Assembly (NCBI RefSeq): GCF_024733015.1
Contig: NZ_JANKJG010000003.1
Location: forward strand, 62,001 to 126,000
DNA length: 64,000 bases
Direction of reading: 5' to 3'
Origin: Pseudosulfitobacter koreensis
GTDB taxonomy: Bacteria; Pseudomonadota; Alphaproteobacteria; Rhodobacterales; Rhodobacteraceae
Positions 1 through 9,003 of the stretch are shown in pieces. A model generated the notes under the pieces. The model was not told where the DNA came from, ran no database searches, and saw only the letters and a list, made by a program, of their open reading frames with translations. The translations under genes and the position numbers were made by a program. How positions within the stretch are numbered: position 1 is the stretch's first letter; each line of letters opens with the position of its first letter.

Positions 1-73
1 CTTCCGCAGTATGGCGACCACACTGGTTCACGATCTTGTCACGGCGATGGAAAGCCTGGCCGCACGGCGCTAA
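1..73 (+). CDS. 3' end of an unidentified protein (partial)
   Basis: The frame beginning at base 2 runs into a TAA at 71-73 and encodes a short C-terminal tail that includes TTLVHDLVTAMESLAARR. Third positions are mostly G or C, as in the neighbouring genes, so this looks like the end of a real gene lying to the left. All three forward frames are open over this short stretch, so the reading is not certain. I do not recognise the protein. Confidence 0.4.
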   Translation, partial: FRSMATTLVHDLVTAMESLAARR

Positions 74-115
74 GCTGACCCAAAGTCATAACACACGTCC
101 TAAATGAGGCCCGCA

Positions 116-430
116 ATGACCCGTATGTTAAAAATTGCCGCAGCGACGCTCACCGCTGCCGCCATGTCGACCACCGCCTTCGCCGCCGACACCAAGGAAC
201 AAAGTTGCGCGCATCAGGCCGCCATCGTCTCTGCCGTGCAAGACGCGCGTCTGGACGGGGTCCGGGAACAGGCCGTTCCCGCCGCCATCCTCGAGGCCGA
301 ACACAGCTGGCCAGACGCCTATGATGCCGCAATCCCGATCATCGCGCCTTGGGTTTACCAACAAGAGCGCCGCGACCTTCGAACCAAGGATTTCGCAGGC
401 GCATGGTCGGAACTTTGCCTGCAACAGTAA
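116..430 (+). CDS. small secreted protein of unknown function
   Basis: A 104-residue protein with a clear signal peptide: basic start MTRMLK, an Ala/Thr-rich hydrophobic core, and a likely cut after AFA near residue 22. The mature part has two cysteines, one near its N-terminus and one three residues from the end, and a Trp-rich middle (EHSWPDAYDAA, IIAPWVYQQ). An in-frame ATG at 104 is possible, but 116 has a GAG-rich ribosome site just upstream and starts directly on the signal peptide. No family is recognised. It sits between an unknown gene and dnaG, and a dispersed repeat follows its stop codon. Confidence 0.65.
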   Translation: MTRMLKIAAATLTAAAMSTTAFAADTKEQSCAHQAAIVSAVQDARLDGVREQAVPAAILEAEHSWPDAYDAAIPIIAPWVYQQERRDLRTKDFAGAWSELCLQQ

Positions 431-439
431 GCGCGCCCG

Positions 440-475
440 CTTTCTTTTGGCCTCAAAATATCCCCGCCGGAGGCT
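440..475 (-). repeat. copy of a dispersed intergenic repeat (reverse orientation)
   Basis: Read on the minus strand this stretch holds GATATTTT, two bases, then GGCCAAAAGAA, preceded by a G/C-rich block (GCCTCCGGCGGG). The same order and spacing occurs at 34103-34158 on the plus strand, and a diverged form at 62301-62360. It lies just after the stop of the small secreted protein and before dnaG. It may act as a terminator or a REP-like element; the role is inferred. Confidence 0.55.
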
Positions 476-566
476 CCCGCAGTCACCGTCGGGTGCGACA
501 TCGGGAATTAACCTGCGCGCGCACCGCATCTGGACTCTGACGCTCCGCGATACGATATAATAGGGC

Positions 567-2564
567 ATGAGCCTGCCCCCCGGATTCCTCGACGAACTGC
601 GCACCCGCCTCAGCCTTGGACAGGTTGTGGGCCGCAAGGTCATGTGGGACAGCCGCAAGTCAAACCAGGCCAAGGGCGATCTGTGGGCCCCGTGCCCATT
701 CCACCAGGAAAAATCTGCCAGCTTTCACGTCGATGACCGCAAGGGGTTCTACTATTGCTTCGGCTGCCACGCCAAGGGCGATGCCATATCCTTCGTGCGT
801 GAGACCGAGAACGTCGATTTCATGGAGGCAGTGCGGATTCTGGCGGGCGAGGCGGGCATGCCCATGCCTCAGCGCGACCCGCAAGCCCAGCAAAAGGCCG
901 ACACCCGCACCCAACTGGCCGAGGTGATGGAGCAGGCGGTGCAATACTACCGTCTTCAGCTGAAAACCGGCGTCGCATCGGACGCGCGCGCCTATCTGGA
1001 ACGGCGTGGCCTCAGCCAACAGGCGCTGGACCGTTGGGAAATCGGCTTTGCCCCCGATGCCTGGCAGGGGCTCTGGGACCATCTGAAGTCCAAGAACATC
1101 GCCGACGATCTGATAATCGGCGCAGGGCTGGCCAAGCCCAGCCAGAAGGGCGGCAAGCCCTATGACACCTTCCGTGGGCGCATCATGTTCCCGATCCGCG
1201 ACGCGCGCGGGCGCTGCACGGCCTTCGGCGGGCGCGCGATGGACCCCGACGACAATGCCAAATACCTGAACTCGCCCGAGACCGAACTGTTCGACAAGGG
1301 GCGCAGCCTCTACAATCACGGGCCTGCGCGCACAGCGGCGGGCAAGGGTCAGCCGCTGATCGTGGCCGAGGGGTACATGGACGTGATCGCCCTGTCCGAG
1401 GCCGGTTTCGGGGCTGCAGTCGCCCCCCTTGGCACCGCGATCACCGAAAGCCAGTTGCAGATGCTCTGGCGGATTTCGCCCGAACCGATTATCGCGCTGG
1501 ACGGCGACACCGCCGGTCTGCGTGCGGCGATGCGGCTGATAGACCTGTCCCTGCCTCTGGTCGAGGCGGGGCAATCCCTGCGCTTTGCGATGATGCCCGA
1601 AGGGCAGGACCCCGACGATCTGCTGAAAGCTTCTGGCGCCCCCGCGCTGCAAAAACTGCTGGATGCGGCGATGCCGATGGTGCGCCTGCTGTGGCAGCGC
1701 GAGACCGAGGGCCGCGTTTTCGACAGCCCCGAACGCAAGGCGGCGCTGGACAAGGCCCTGCGCGAAAAAATCAAGATGATCGCCGACCCGTCGATCCGCA
1801 GTCATTATGGGCAAGAGATCAAGGAGCTGCGCTGGCAGCTGTTCCGCCCGCAGCGCACGCCCTCTGGCACCGCACGATCCGGTGGCCAGCGCAGCGGTAG
1901 TTTTGGTAAGGGCGGTTTTGGCAAGTGGCAACCTGCGCCCGTGCCGCTGCCCTCGACCAAATCCTCGGCGCTGGCCATGGCACCGGGCGACACGGTCACG
2001 CACATGCTGCGCGAATCGGTGATCATGGCGGCGCTGATTACCTGCCCTCAGGTGGTCGAAGCCTTTGAAACGCCACTGGAAAGGCTGCGCTGCATCAACC
2101 CCGACAACGCCGCCCTGCGCGATCTGATCCTGCGTCATGCCCACGAGGGGCCAGAGGTGTTGCGCGAAAAGATTTCCAGCGCACGGGGCCCCGAAGCCCT
2201 TGAAAACCTGCTGAGTGCAAGCCATGTCGCAATCGTTCCATGTATCCGCACGCCGGGCGACGCCGACATGGCCCGGATCACCGTGGCCGAAGAACTGGCA
2301 AAACTGTCGGCGGCGCGCGGGCTGGACGCCGAAATTGCCGATGCCGCCGAAGACCTGACAGGGGTGGCCGACGAAGGAGTGACCTGGCGGCTGAGCCAGG
2401 CCGCCGAGGCCGCAGACAGTGCCAACCGCAGCACCCAGAAAGAGGGCAGCGGGGATTTTGTGACAGCCGACAATGGCGTGAAGCTGGAAAAGGGCGAAGT
2501 GACCCGCAGTCGCGCTATGTTCGATGCCATCGACTTCTCGAAGCGGGGCAGAAAACAACACTAG
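567..2564 (+). CDS. dnaG: DNA primase
   Basis: A 665-residue primase that makes RNA primers for lagging-strand and origin synthesis, working with the replicative helicase. The N-terminal CHC2 zinc ribbon is visible (CPFH at 43-46, CFGC at 64-67). The Toprim core follows, with the catalytic Glu in VAEGYMD (about residue 268) and the metal-binding ALDGDTAG (about 309-316). A Gly/Ser/Pro-rich linker near 430-480 leads to the C-terminal helicase-binding region. The start gives the expected N-terminus (MSLPPGFLDELRTRLSL). rpoD follows after 134 bp, as in the classical macromolecular-synthesis arrangement, but no rpsU is present. Confidence 0.98.
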   Translation: MSLPPGFLDELRTRLSLGQVVGRKVMWDSRKSNQAKGDLWAPCPFHQEKSASFHVDDRKGFYYCFGCHAKGDAISFVRETENVDFMEAVRILAGEAGMPMPQRDPQAQQKADTRTQLAEVMEQAVQYYRLQLKTGVASDARAYLERRGLSQQALDRWEIGFAPDAWQGLWDHLKSKNIADDLIIGAGLAKPSQKGGKPYDTFRGRIMFPIRDARGRCTAFGGRAMDPDDNAKYLNSPETELFDKGRSLYNHGPARTAAGKGQPLIVAEGYMDVIALSEAGFGAAVAPLGTAITESQLQMLWRISPEPIIALDGDTAGLRAAMRLIDLSLPLVEAGQSLRFAMMPEGQDPDDLLKASGAPALQKLLDAAMPMVRLLWQRETEGRVFDSPERKAALDKALREKIKMIADPSIRSHYGQEIKELRWQLFRPQRTPSGTARSGGQRSGSFGKGGFGKWQPAPVPLPSTKSSALAMAPGDTVTHMLRESVIMAALITCPQVVEAFETPLERLRCINPDNAALRDLILRHAHEGPEVLREKISSARGPEALENLLSASHVAIVPCIRTPGDADMARITVAEELAKLSAARGLDAEIADAAEDLTGVADEGVTWRLSQAAEAADSANRSTQKEGSGDFVTADNGVKLEKGEVTRSRAMFDAIDFSKRGRKQH

Positions 2565-2565
2565 G

Positions 2566-2587
2566 GAGGTTTTCGTTGGGAAACCTC
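2566..2587 (+). terminator. weak hairpin after dnaG
   Basis: GAGGTTT at 2566-2572 pairs with AAACCTC at 2581-2587 around an 8-base loop, starting two bases after the dnaG stop. No T-run follows, so it may only attenuate transcription or protect the 3' end rather than terminate. Confidence 0.3.
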
Positions 2588-2613
2588 GGGAAAATAACGG
2601 TACACGGGTGGCC

Positions 2614-2668
2614 GAATCACCCGAATCGTGAATGATTCCCTGTTAATCGAATCACTGTATGGTGATTC
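2614..2668 (+). promoter_or_regulatory. cluster of five GANTC sites upstream of rpoD
   Basis: GANTC occurs at 2614, 2623, 2634, 2649 and 2664, five sites in 55 bp, all between dnaG and rpoD. GANTC is the target of the CcrM adenine methyltransferase in Alphaproteobacteria, and methylated sites near promoters can recruit GcrA. Three of the sites sit in the octamer CGAATCAC: 2613-2620, 2648-2655, and inverted at 2662-2669. The last two form an 8-bp inverted repeat with a 6-base spacer, ending 29 bp before the rpoD start. The clustering is seen directly; control of rpoD by methylation is inference. Confidence 0.6.
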
Positions 2669-2698
2669 GTGACAGGAGTGCTTGAACAGGAGCAACCG

Positions 2699-4681
<1,983 letters not shown>

Positions 4682-4699
4682 AGTCAGGGGGACAACAGC

Positions 4700-5155
4700 A
4701 TGTCCCGTCCGATAGATGTTCTGCCAGCAACACAGGTCGCGGTCCTTCGGGGCCGCGACCTTATCGTTTTTGACGGGGAATGTGTGCTTTGCTCGGGCTT
4801 TTTCCGCTTTGTACTGCGCCATGACCATGCGCAGCGGTTTTCTTTCGTCACCGCGCAATCGCCTTTGGGTCAGGCGCTCTACAAAGCGCTCGATCTGAAC
4901 GCCGACGACTTCGAGACCAACCTGGTGATCGTGAACGGGCTAATCTACGAAAAGCTGGACGCCTTCGCCGCCGCCATGTCCGCGATGGGCTGGCCGTGGC
5001 GCGCCTTCGCCGCCGCCAAACGGATGCCCACCGTCATCAAGCGACCGCTTTACGACGTCATCGCGCGGAACCGCTACCGCATCTTCGGGCGTTACGACAC
5101 CTGCATGGTGCCCGATAAGGACGTGCGGGCGCGGTTCATAGACACCGCGCCCTGA
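4700..5155 (+). CDS. DCC-family thiol protein (DUF393)
   Basis: A 151-residue protein of the thiol-disulfide oxidoreductase DCC family. The signature is IVFDGECVLC, with Asp25 and the Cys28-x-x-Cys31 pair, followed by the usual F-x-F-x-x-R-x-D segment and a later RYRIFGRYDTC. Enzyme activity in this family is predicted from the CxxC motif; substrates are not established. It starts 18 bp after the rpoD stop with a good AGGGGG ribosome site at 4685-4690 and no terminator between, so it is probably co-transcribed with rpoD. It converges with the SDR gene to its right. Confidence 0.85.
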   Translation: MSRPIDVLPATQVAVLRGRDLIVFDGECVLCSGFFRFVLRHDHAQRFSFVTAQSPLGQALYKALDLNADDFETNLVIVNGLIYEKLDAFAAAMSAMGWPWRAFAAAKRMPTVIKRPLYDVIARNRYRIFGRYDTCMVPDKDVRARFIDTAP

Positions 5156-5161
5156 CAGGGC

Positions 5162-5836
5162 TCAGTTCGTCGGCATCAGGAACACTTCGCGCACCGTGTT
5201 GCGCGGATCGGCGTTCAGGGCATGCACGACCGCATCTGCCACATCCTCGGGTTGCAGCTTGTCGGGCTTCTCCTCGTCAAAGAACCCGGTGTTGACCATG
5301 CCGGGGGCGACGATGGTACAGCGCCCGCCCCATTCGTTCATCTCGTCGGCCAGATTGCCGCCGTAGCCGTGCACGAACCATTTGGACGCGCCGTAGATCG
5401 ACCCCTTGATGTGCCGACGACCAGCGGCGGAGCCGGTCAGAACCATGTGGCCCTTCACCGGTTTCAGGTGCGGCATCGCCACCTTGGCCGTGTAGAGAAG
5501 TGCCATAATGTTCAGTTCAATCAGGTCCTTCCACTCCGACGGATCACCGTTTTCGGTGCCCGGTGTGTCCAGCCCCATGCCTGCATTGGCATAGGCCGCG
5601 TGAACCCCGCCGAACTTTGCCGCCAGCTTGTCGATCGCGTTCTTCTGCGCATCCAGATCGGTCGCGTCACCGGGCAGCGCCATGGCCTGATCGCCGATCT
5701 CTGCCGCCAGTGTGTCGATTTTGTCGGCAGAGCGCGCGAACAGCCCGACGTTCCAGCCAGCCGCCGCAGCAGCCCGCGCAGTCGCAGCCCCGATGCCCGA
5801 TGATGCGCCGGTGATGAAGAGTGTCTTGTTGCTCAT
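5162..5836 (-). CDS. short-chain dehydrogenase/reductase
   Basis: A 224-residue classical SDR. The nucleotide-binding motif TGASSGIG is at residues 9-16 and NAG at 84-86. The catalytic set is Ser136, Tyr148 and Lys152 (YGASK). The N-terminal motif and the arginine-containing strand end (FARSADK) suggest NADP(H), but the substrate cannot be read from sequence. YdfG-type serine/3-hydroxy-acid dehydrogenases have this size and layout and are one possibility. It is a lone leftward gene, ending 6 bp from the stop of the DCC gene and diverging from the secreted paralogue pair. Confidence 0.85.
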   Translation of the reverse strand: MSNKTLFITGASSGIGAATARAAAAAGWNVGLFARSADKIDTLAAEIGDQAMALPGDATDLDAQKNAIDKLAAKFGGVHAAYANAGMGLDTPGTENGDPSEWKDLIELNIMALLYTAKVAMPHLKPVKGHMVLTGSAAGRRHIKGSIYGASKWFVHGYGGNLADEMNEWGGRCTIVAPGMVNTGFFDEEKPDKLQPEDVADAVVHALNADPRNTVREVFLMPTN

Positions 5837-5958
5837 GTCTGTCTCCTGAATTGCTCAAAGGGAACAACGCGCGAGCACGGCAGTTGTTCAGTGACGACCA
5901 TGTGATTGGCGGCGCAGGCCCTGCATCTTATGTAGGGGCAGAGAGAGGAAATAAGATC

Positions 5959-6378
5959 ATGTACAATTTGCCAATCGTCGCAAGCCTCGCACTTGCCCTG
6001 ACCAGCCTGCCAGCGGCGGCCCAATACGTTGATATCTTCATCGCGCCCAAGCTTGAGGTGAACCCGCTGTCTGACACCACATACGAGGTGATCGAAAAGG
6101 GCGGTGCAGGCCCCCGCGAGATCTGGTGCGCGGCAGCCGATTACGCCATTCGCGATCTGGGCAAGCAACGTGGGCGCATCTACGTCGTCGCGCCGCGCGG
6201 CCCTGCGCAGACCCGTGCCGGGGAGACTGGCGTGGCGTTCTCGACGCGCGATCCTGGCATCGCTGCGCGCACCGGCTATTCGGTGACCACGGACATCGCG
6301 GGGGCGAACCTGCTGGTGTTTCACGCCGAACAGTTCTGCAAAGACCAGATCATCGAGAAGAACGATATTTTCCCCTGA
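5959..6378 (+). CDS. small secreted protein, first of a tandem paralogue pair
   Basis: A 139-residue protein of unknown function with a signal peptide (MYNLPIVASLALALTSLPAAA, cut near residue 21). The mature core contains PLSDTTYEVIEKGGAG and EIWCAAADYA, with Cys57 and a second cysteine near residue 127 that could form a periplasmic disulfide. The next gene repeats this core (PLSADTFEVIEGQGAG, GLWCAAADHA), so the two arose by duplication. The ATG at 5959 is chosen because GAGAGGAA lies 9 bases upstream and it opens directly on the signal peptide. Confidence 0.75.
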   Translation: MYNLPIVASLALALTSLPAAAQYVDIFIAPKLEVNPLSDTTYEVIEKGGAGPREIWCAAADYAIRDLGKQRGRIYVVAPRGPAQTRAGETGVAFSTRDPGIAARTGYSVTTDIAGANLLVFHAEQFCKDQIIEKNDIFP

Positions 6379-6399
6379 GGGCAGGGACAGGAGGCCCCG

Positions 6400-6807
6400 A
6401 TGCTGAAAACACTGACCACGATCCTTGGCCTTGCGGTCGCCACGCCCGGCTTGACCCAAGGTCTGTCCGACCCCAGCGACCTGACGATCGCGCCGCTCTC
6501 CGCCGACACTTTCGAGGTGATCGAGGGCCAGGGCGCAGGTGCGCGTGGCCTGTGGTGCGCGGCGGCAGACCATGCCCGCGATGCGCTGAACCCCGCACAC
6601 GGCGCGCGGCTATATGTGGTGACCCCTCGCGGTCCCAGCCAAGCCGTGCCGGGACGCACCGCCGTCACATTTTCGCTGTCCCCACAAGACACGGTGCCGC
6701 GCCAGACCGTGATCGCAGCGCTTTCCACCTATCAGGCCGGATCGACCCTTTCGGTCTCCCATGCGCTGTCTTTGTGCGCAGGCCAGCGGGTGCCGGGCAG
6801 CTTGTAA
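6400..6807 (+). CDS. small secreted protein, second of a tandem paralogue pair
   Basis: A 135-residue homologue of the preceding gene, 21 bp downstream, with a strong AGGAGG ribosome site at 6389-6394. It has a signal peptide (MLKTLTTILGLAVATPGLT), the shared core TFEVIEGQGAG and LWCAAADHA with Cys53, the shared strand LYVVTPRGPSQ (YVVAPRGPAQ in its partner), and a C-terminal cysteine. The two probably form one transcript and may work together in the periplasm, but no function is known to me. Divergence between them is substantial outside the core, so the duplication is not recent. Confidence 0.72.
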   Translation: MLKTLTTILGLAVATPGLTQGLSDPSDLTIAPLSADTFEVIEGQGAGARGLWCAAADHARDALNPAHGARLYVVTPRGPSQAVPGRTAVTFSLSPQDTVPRQTVIAALSTYQAGSTLSVSHALSLCAGQRVPGSL

Positions 6808-6859
6808 TCCATGCAAGGAACCGCTTGCAGCCCCTTCGGCGCTGCGGCACCTTCGCACC

Positions 6860-7276
6860 ATGCAGACCCTGTTTCACATCGACACCCGTGGCCCCGGCCT
6901 GACCGAATTCACCATGACCGTCGCGCGCTGGCTGCACGGACAGGGCGACGGGCTGCTGACGCTTCTGGTGCAGCACACATCGGCCTCGCTGCTGATCCAG
7001 GAGAACGCGGACCCCGAGGTGCAGACCGACTTGAACGCCTATTTCGCGCGTCTGGTGCCACCCACGACCGATCCGTCGATGTCCTATCTGACCCACACCT
7101 ACGAAGGTCCCGATGACATGCCCGCCCATATCAAGGCGGCGATGCTGCCGGTGTCGCTGTCCATTCCGGTGACGGCGGGGCGCATGGTGTTGGGCACGTG
7201 GCAGGGCATCTACCTGTTCGAACACAGGAACCGTCCGCATCAGCGCAAGGTCGCGGCCCATTTCCGCCCGGATTGA
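6860..7276 (+). CDS. yjbQ: YjbQ-family protein (UPF0047)
   Basis: A 138-residue single-domain protein of the YjbQ/UPF0047 family. The hallmarks are LLVQHTSASLLIQENADP, with conserved His and Ser/Thr residues, and the C-terminal WQGIYLFEHR. Members form trimers, and some have weak thiamine-phosphate synthase activity in vitro; the cellular role is unsettled. The ATG at 6860 gives a normal-length protein starting on the first beta strand (MQTLFHIDTRG). It lies in the gap between the secreted pair and the nrdR-rib genes, without obvious functional linkage. Confidence 0.9.
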   Translation: MQTLFHIDTRGPGLTEFTMTVARWLHGQGDGLLTLLVQHTSASLLIQENADPEVQTDLNAYFARLVPPTTDPSMSYLTHTYEGPDDMPAHIKAAMLPVSLSIPVTAGRMVLGTWQGIYLFEHRNRPHQRKVAAHFRPD

Positions 7277-7367
7277 CCCATAGCGCAGGAGTGCAGGGGC
7301 AAAAATAGGCGGCCTATCTTGCGGTCGCATTTCTACTCTACCCAAAACCTAGGGAACCCCCTATAAC

Positions 7368-7376
7368 TGTGGATAA
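7368..7376 (-). promoter_or_regulatory. perfect DnaA box upstream of nrdR
   Basis: TGTGGATAA reads TTATCCACA on the minus strand, the exact consensus DnaA box. It lies 50 bp before the nrdR start, in the 150-bp gap after yjbQ, where a promoter would be expected. DnaA is known to act as a transcription factor as well as an initiator, including on nucleotide-reductase genes in some bacteria. Binding here is inferred from the match only. Confidence 0.5.
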
Positions 7377-7426
7377 GTGCGGGTCAAACCCCACAACGAG
7401 GCGGGACAAAAGAAGGGGACAGACCA

Positions 7427-7894
7427 ATGCGCTGCCCATTTTGCGGAAATATCGACACCCAGGTCAAGGACAGCCGACCGGCAGAGGATCACGTTTCGAT
7501 CCGGCGCCGCCGCTTTTGTCCGGCCTGTGGTGGCAGGTTCACCACCTATGAGCGCGTCCAATTGCGCGATCTGGTGGTCATAAAATCCAGCGGCAAACGC
7601 GAGGATTTCGACCGCGACAAGCTGGAACGCTCGATCCGCATTTCGATGCAGAAACGTCCCATCGAGCCTGAGCGCATCGACCAGATGATTTCGGGCATCG
7701 TGCGGCGACTGGAATCGCTGGGCGAGACCGACATTCCGTCCAAAGCCATCGGCGAGATCGTGATGGAGGCTCTGGCCCGTATCGACACCGTGGCCTACGT
7801 GCGTTTTGCCAGCGTTTACAAAAACTTCCAGGCGGCTGATGACTTTGACAAGTTCGTGCAGGAACTGCGTCCCGATCAGCCAATGGATGAGTGA
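7427..7894 (+). CDS. nrdR: transcriptional repressor NrdR
   Basis: A 155-residue repressor of ribonucleotide reductase genes. The N-terminal zinc ribbon has Cys3, Cys6, Cys31 and Cys34 (MRCPFC, FCPACG). An ATP-cone domain follows from about residue 49 and senses ATP/dATP. The ribosome site AAGGGG precedes the ATG by about ten bases. The stop overlaps the ribD start by 4 nt. The nrdR-ribD pairing is common in bacteria. A perfect DnaA box lies 50 bp upstream. Confidence 0.97.
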   Translation: MRCPFCGNIDTQVKDSRPAEDHVSIRRRRFCPACGGRFTTYERVQLRDLVVIKSSGKREDFDRDKLERSIRISMQKRPIEPERIDQMISGIVRRLESLGETDIPSKAIGEIVMEALARIDTVAYVRFASVYKNFQAADDFDKFVQELRPDQPMDE

Positions 7895-8994
7895 GCGTCG
7901 CATCTGACAGCCGCTACATGGCGCTGGCCCTGTCGCTTGGGCGGCGGGGGCAGGGCAATACCGCGCCCAATCCGGCAGTGGGCTGCGTCATCGTCTCAAA
8001 TGACCGGATTGTCGGACGCGGCTGGACCCAGCCGGGCGGGCGGCCCCATGCCGAGGTCGTGGCCCTCGATCAGGCCGGGTCAGCAGCGCGCGGTGCGACC
8101 GTCTATGTCACGTTGGAACCCTGCGCCCACCACGGCCAGACGCCGCCCTGCGCGCAGGCGCTGATCCGTGCGGGCGTCGCCCGCGTGGTGGTCGCCGTGG
8201 CCGACGTTGATGGCCGCGTGGATGGCAAGGGGCTGGCGATGCTGCGCGATGCAGGGATTGCTGTCGAAGAAGGCCTGATGGCCAACCGCGCCTTTGCCGA
8301 TATGGCCGGATTTTTCCGCCGCGTGGTCATGGGCCGCCCCGAGGTCACCCTGAAACTCGCCAGCAGCTTTGATGGACGCATCGCCACCGGCACCGGCGAA
8401 AGCCAGTGGATCACGGGCCCCGAAGCGCGGCGCGTGGGCCACGCCATGCGCCTGCGCCACGATGCGGTGATGGTCGGCGGCGGCACCGCGCGCCATGACG
8501 ATCCGTCCCTGACGGTGCGCGATATGGGAGTATCGAACCAGCCCGCGCGCGTGGTGGTGACGCGCCGCCTCGATCTGCCCTTGCTGGGCAATCTGGCGCG
8601 AACGGCGCGGGATATTCCCGTGATCCTGTGCCACGGCAAGGACGCCGACAAAGATCTGCAACGCACCTGGTCCGAGCTGGGGGCCACCTTGCTGCCCTGC
8701 CAGATCAGCGGTGGCCAGCTTGATACCCATGACGTTCTGACCCAACTGGGCGCACACGGACTGAACCGGGTCTACTGCGAAGGCGGCAGTGCGCTTGCCG
8801 CATCTCTGCTGGCGAATGATCTGGTGGACCGGCTGGTGGGCTTTACCGCAGGTCTCGCAATCGGTGCCGAGGGGCTGCCGGGCGTCGGGGCTCTGGGGCT
8901 CGGGTCACTCTCCGAGGCGGCACGGTTCAAGCTGATTGAGGTGCGCAGCATAGGGCCGGATGTGATGCACCTGTGGGAGCGAGCCGAGGGGTAA
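7891..8994 (+). CDS. ribD: bifunctional riboflavin deaminase/reductase RibD
   Basis: A 367-residue enzyme carrying out the second and third steps of the riboflavin pathway: deamination of the diaminopyrimidine and reduction of its ribose. The deaminase half has the zinc motif H53-A-E and [11 protein letters not shown] (Cys78, Cys87). The reductase half begins near residue 150 ([22 protein letters not shown]) and includes the late [11 protein letters not shown] motif. The start is a GTG overlapping the nrdR stop (GTGA), which implies translational coupling. The rest of the riboflavin genes resume after an inserted capsule block. Confidence 0.96.
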   Translation: MSVASDSRYMALALSLGRRGQGNTAPNPAVGCVIVSNDRIVGRGWTQPGGRPHAEVVALDQAGSAARGATVYVTLEPCAHHGQTPPCAQALIRAGVARVVVAVADVDGRVDGKGLAMLRDAGIAVEEGLMANRAFADMAGFFRRVVMGRPEVTLKLASSFDGRIATGTGESQWITGPEARRVGHAMRLRHDAVMVGGGTARHDDPSLTVRDMGVSNQPARVVVTRRLDLPLLGNLARTARDIPVILCHGKDADKDLQRTWSELGATLLPCQISGGQLDTHDVLTQLGAHGLNRVYCEGGSALAASLLANDLVDRLVGFTAGLAIGAEGLPGVGALGLGSLSEAARFKLIEVRSIGPDVMHLWERAEG

Positions 8995-9003
8995 GTTACC
9001 GAA

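Noticed and set aside
660..2561. A 633-codon open frame antisense to dnaG
   Set aside because: It mirrors dnaG codons in a GC-rich gene; its product has no recognisable domain and is rich in His, Gln and Arg, as expected of antisense shadows.
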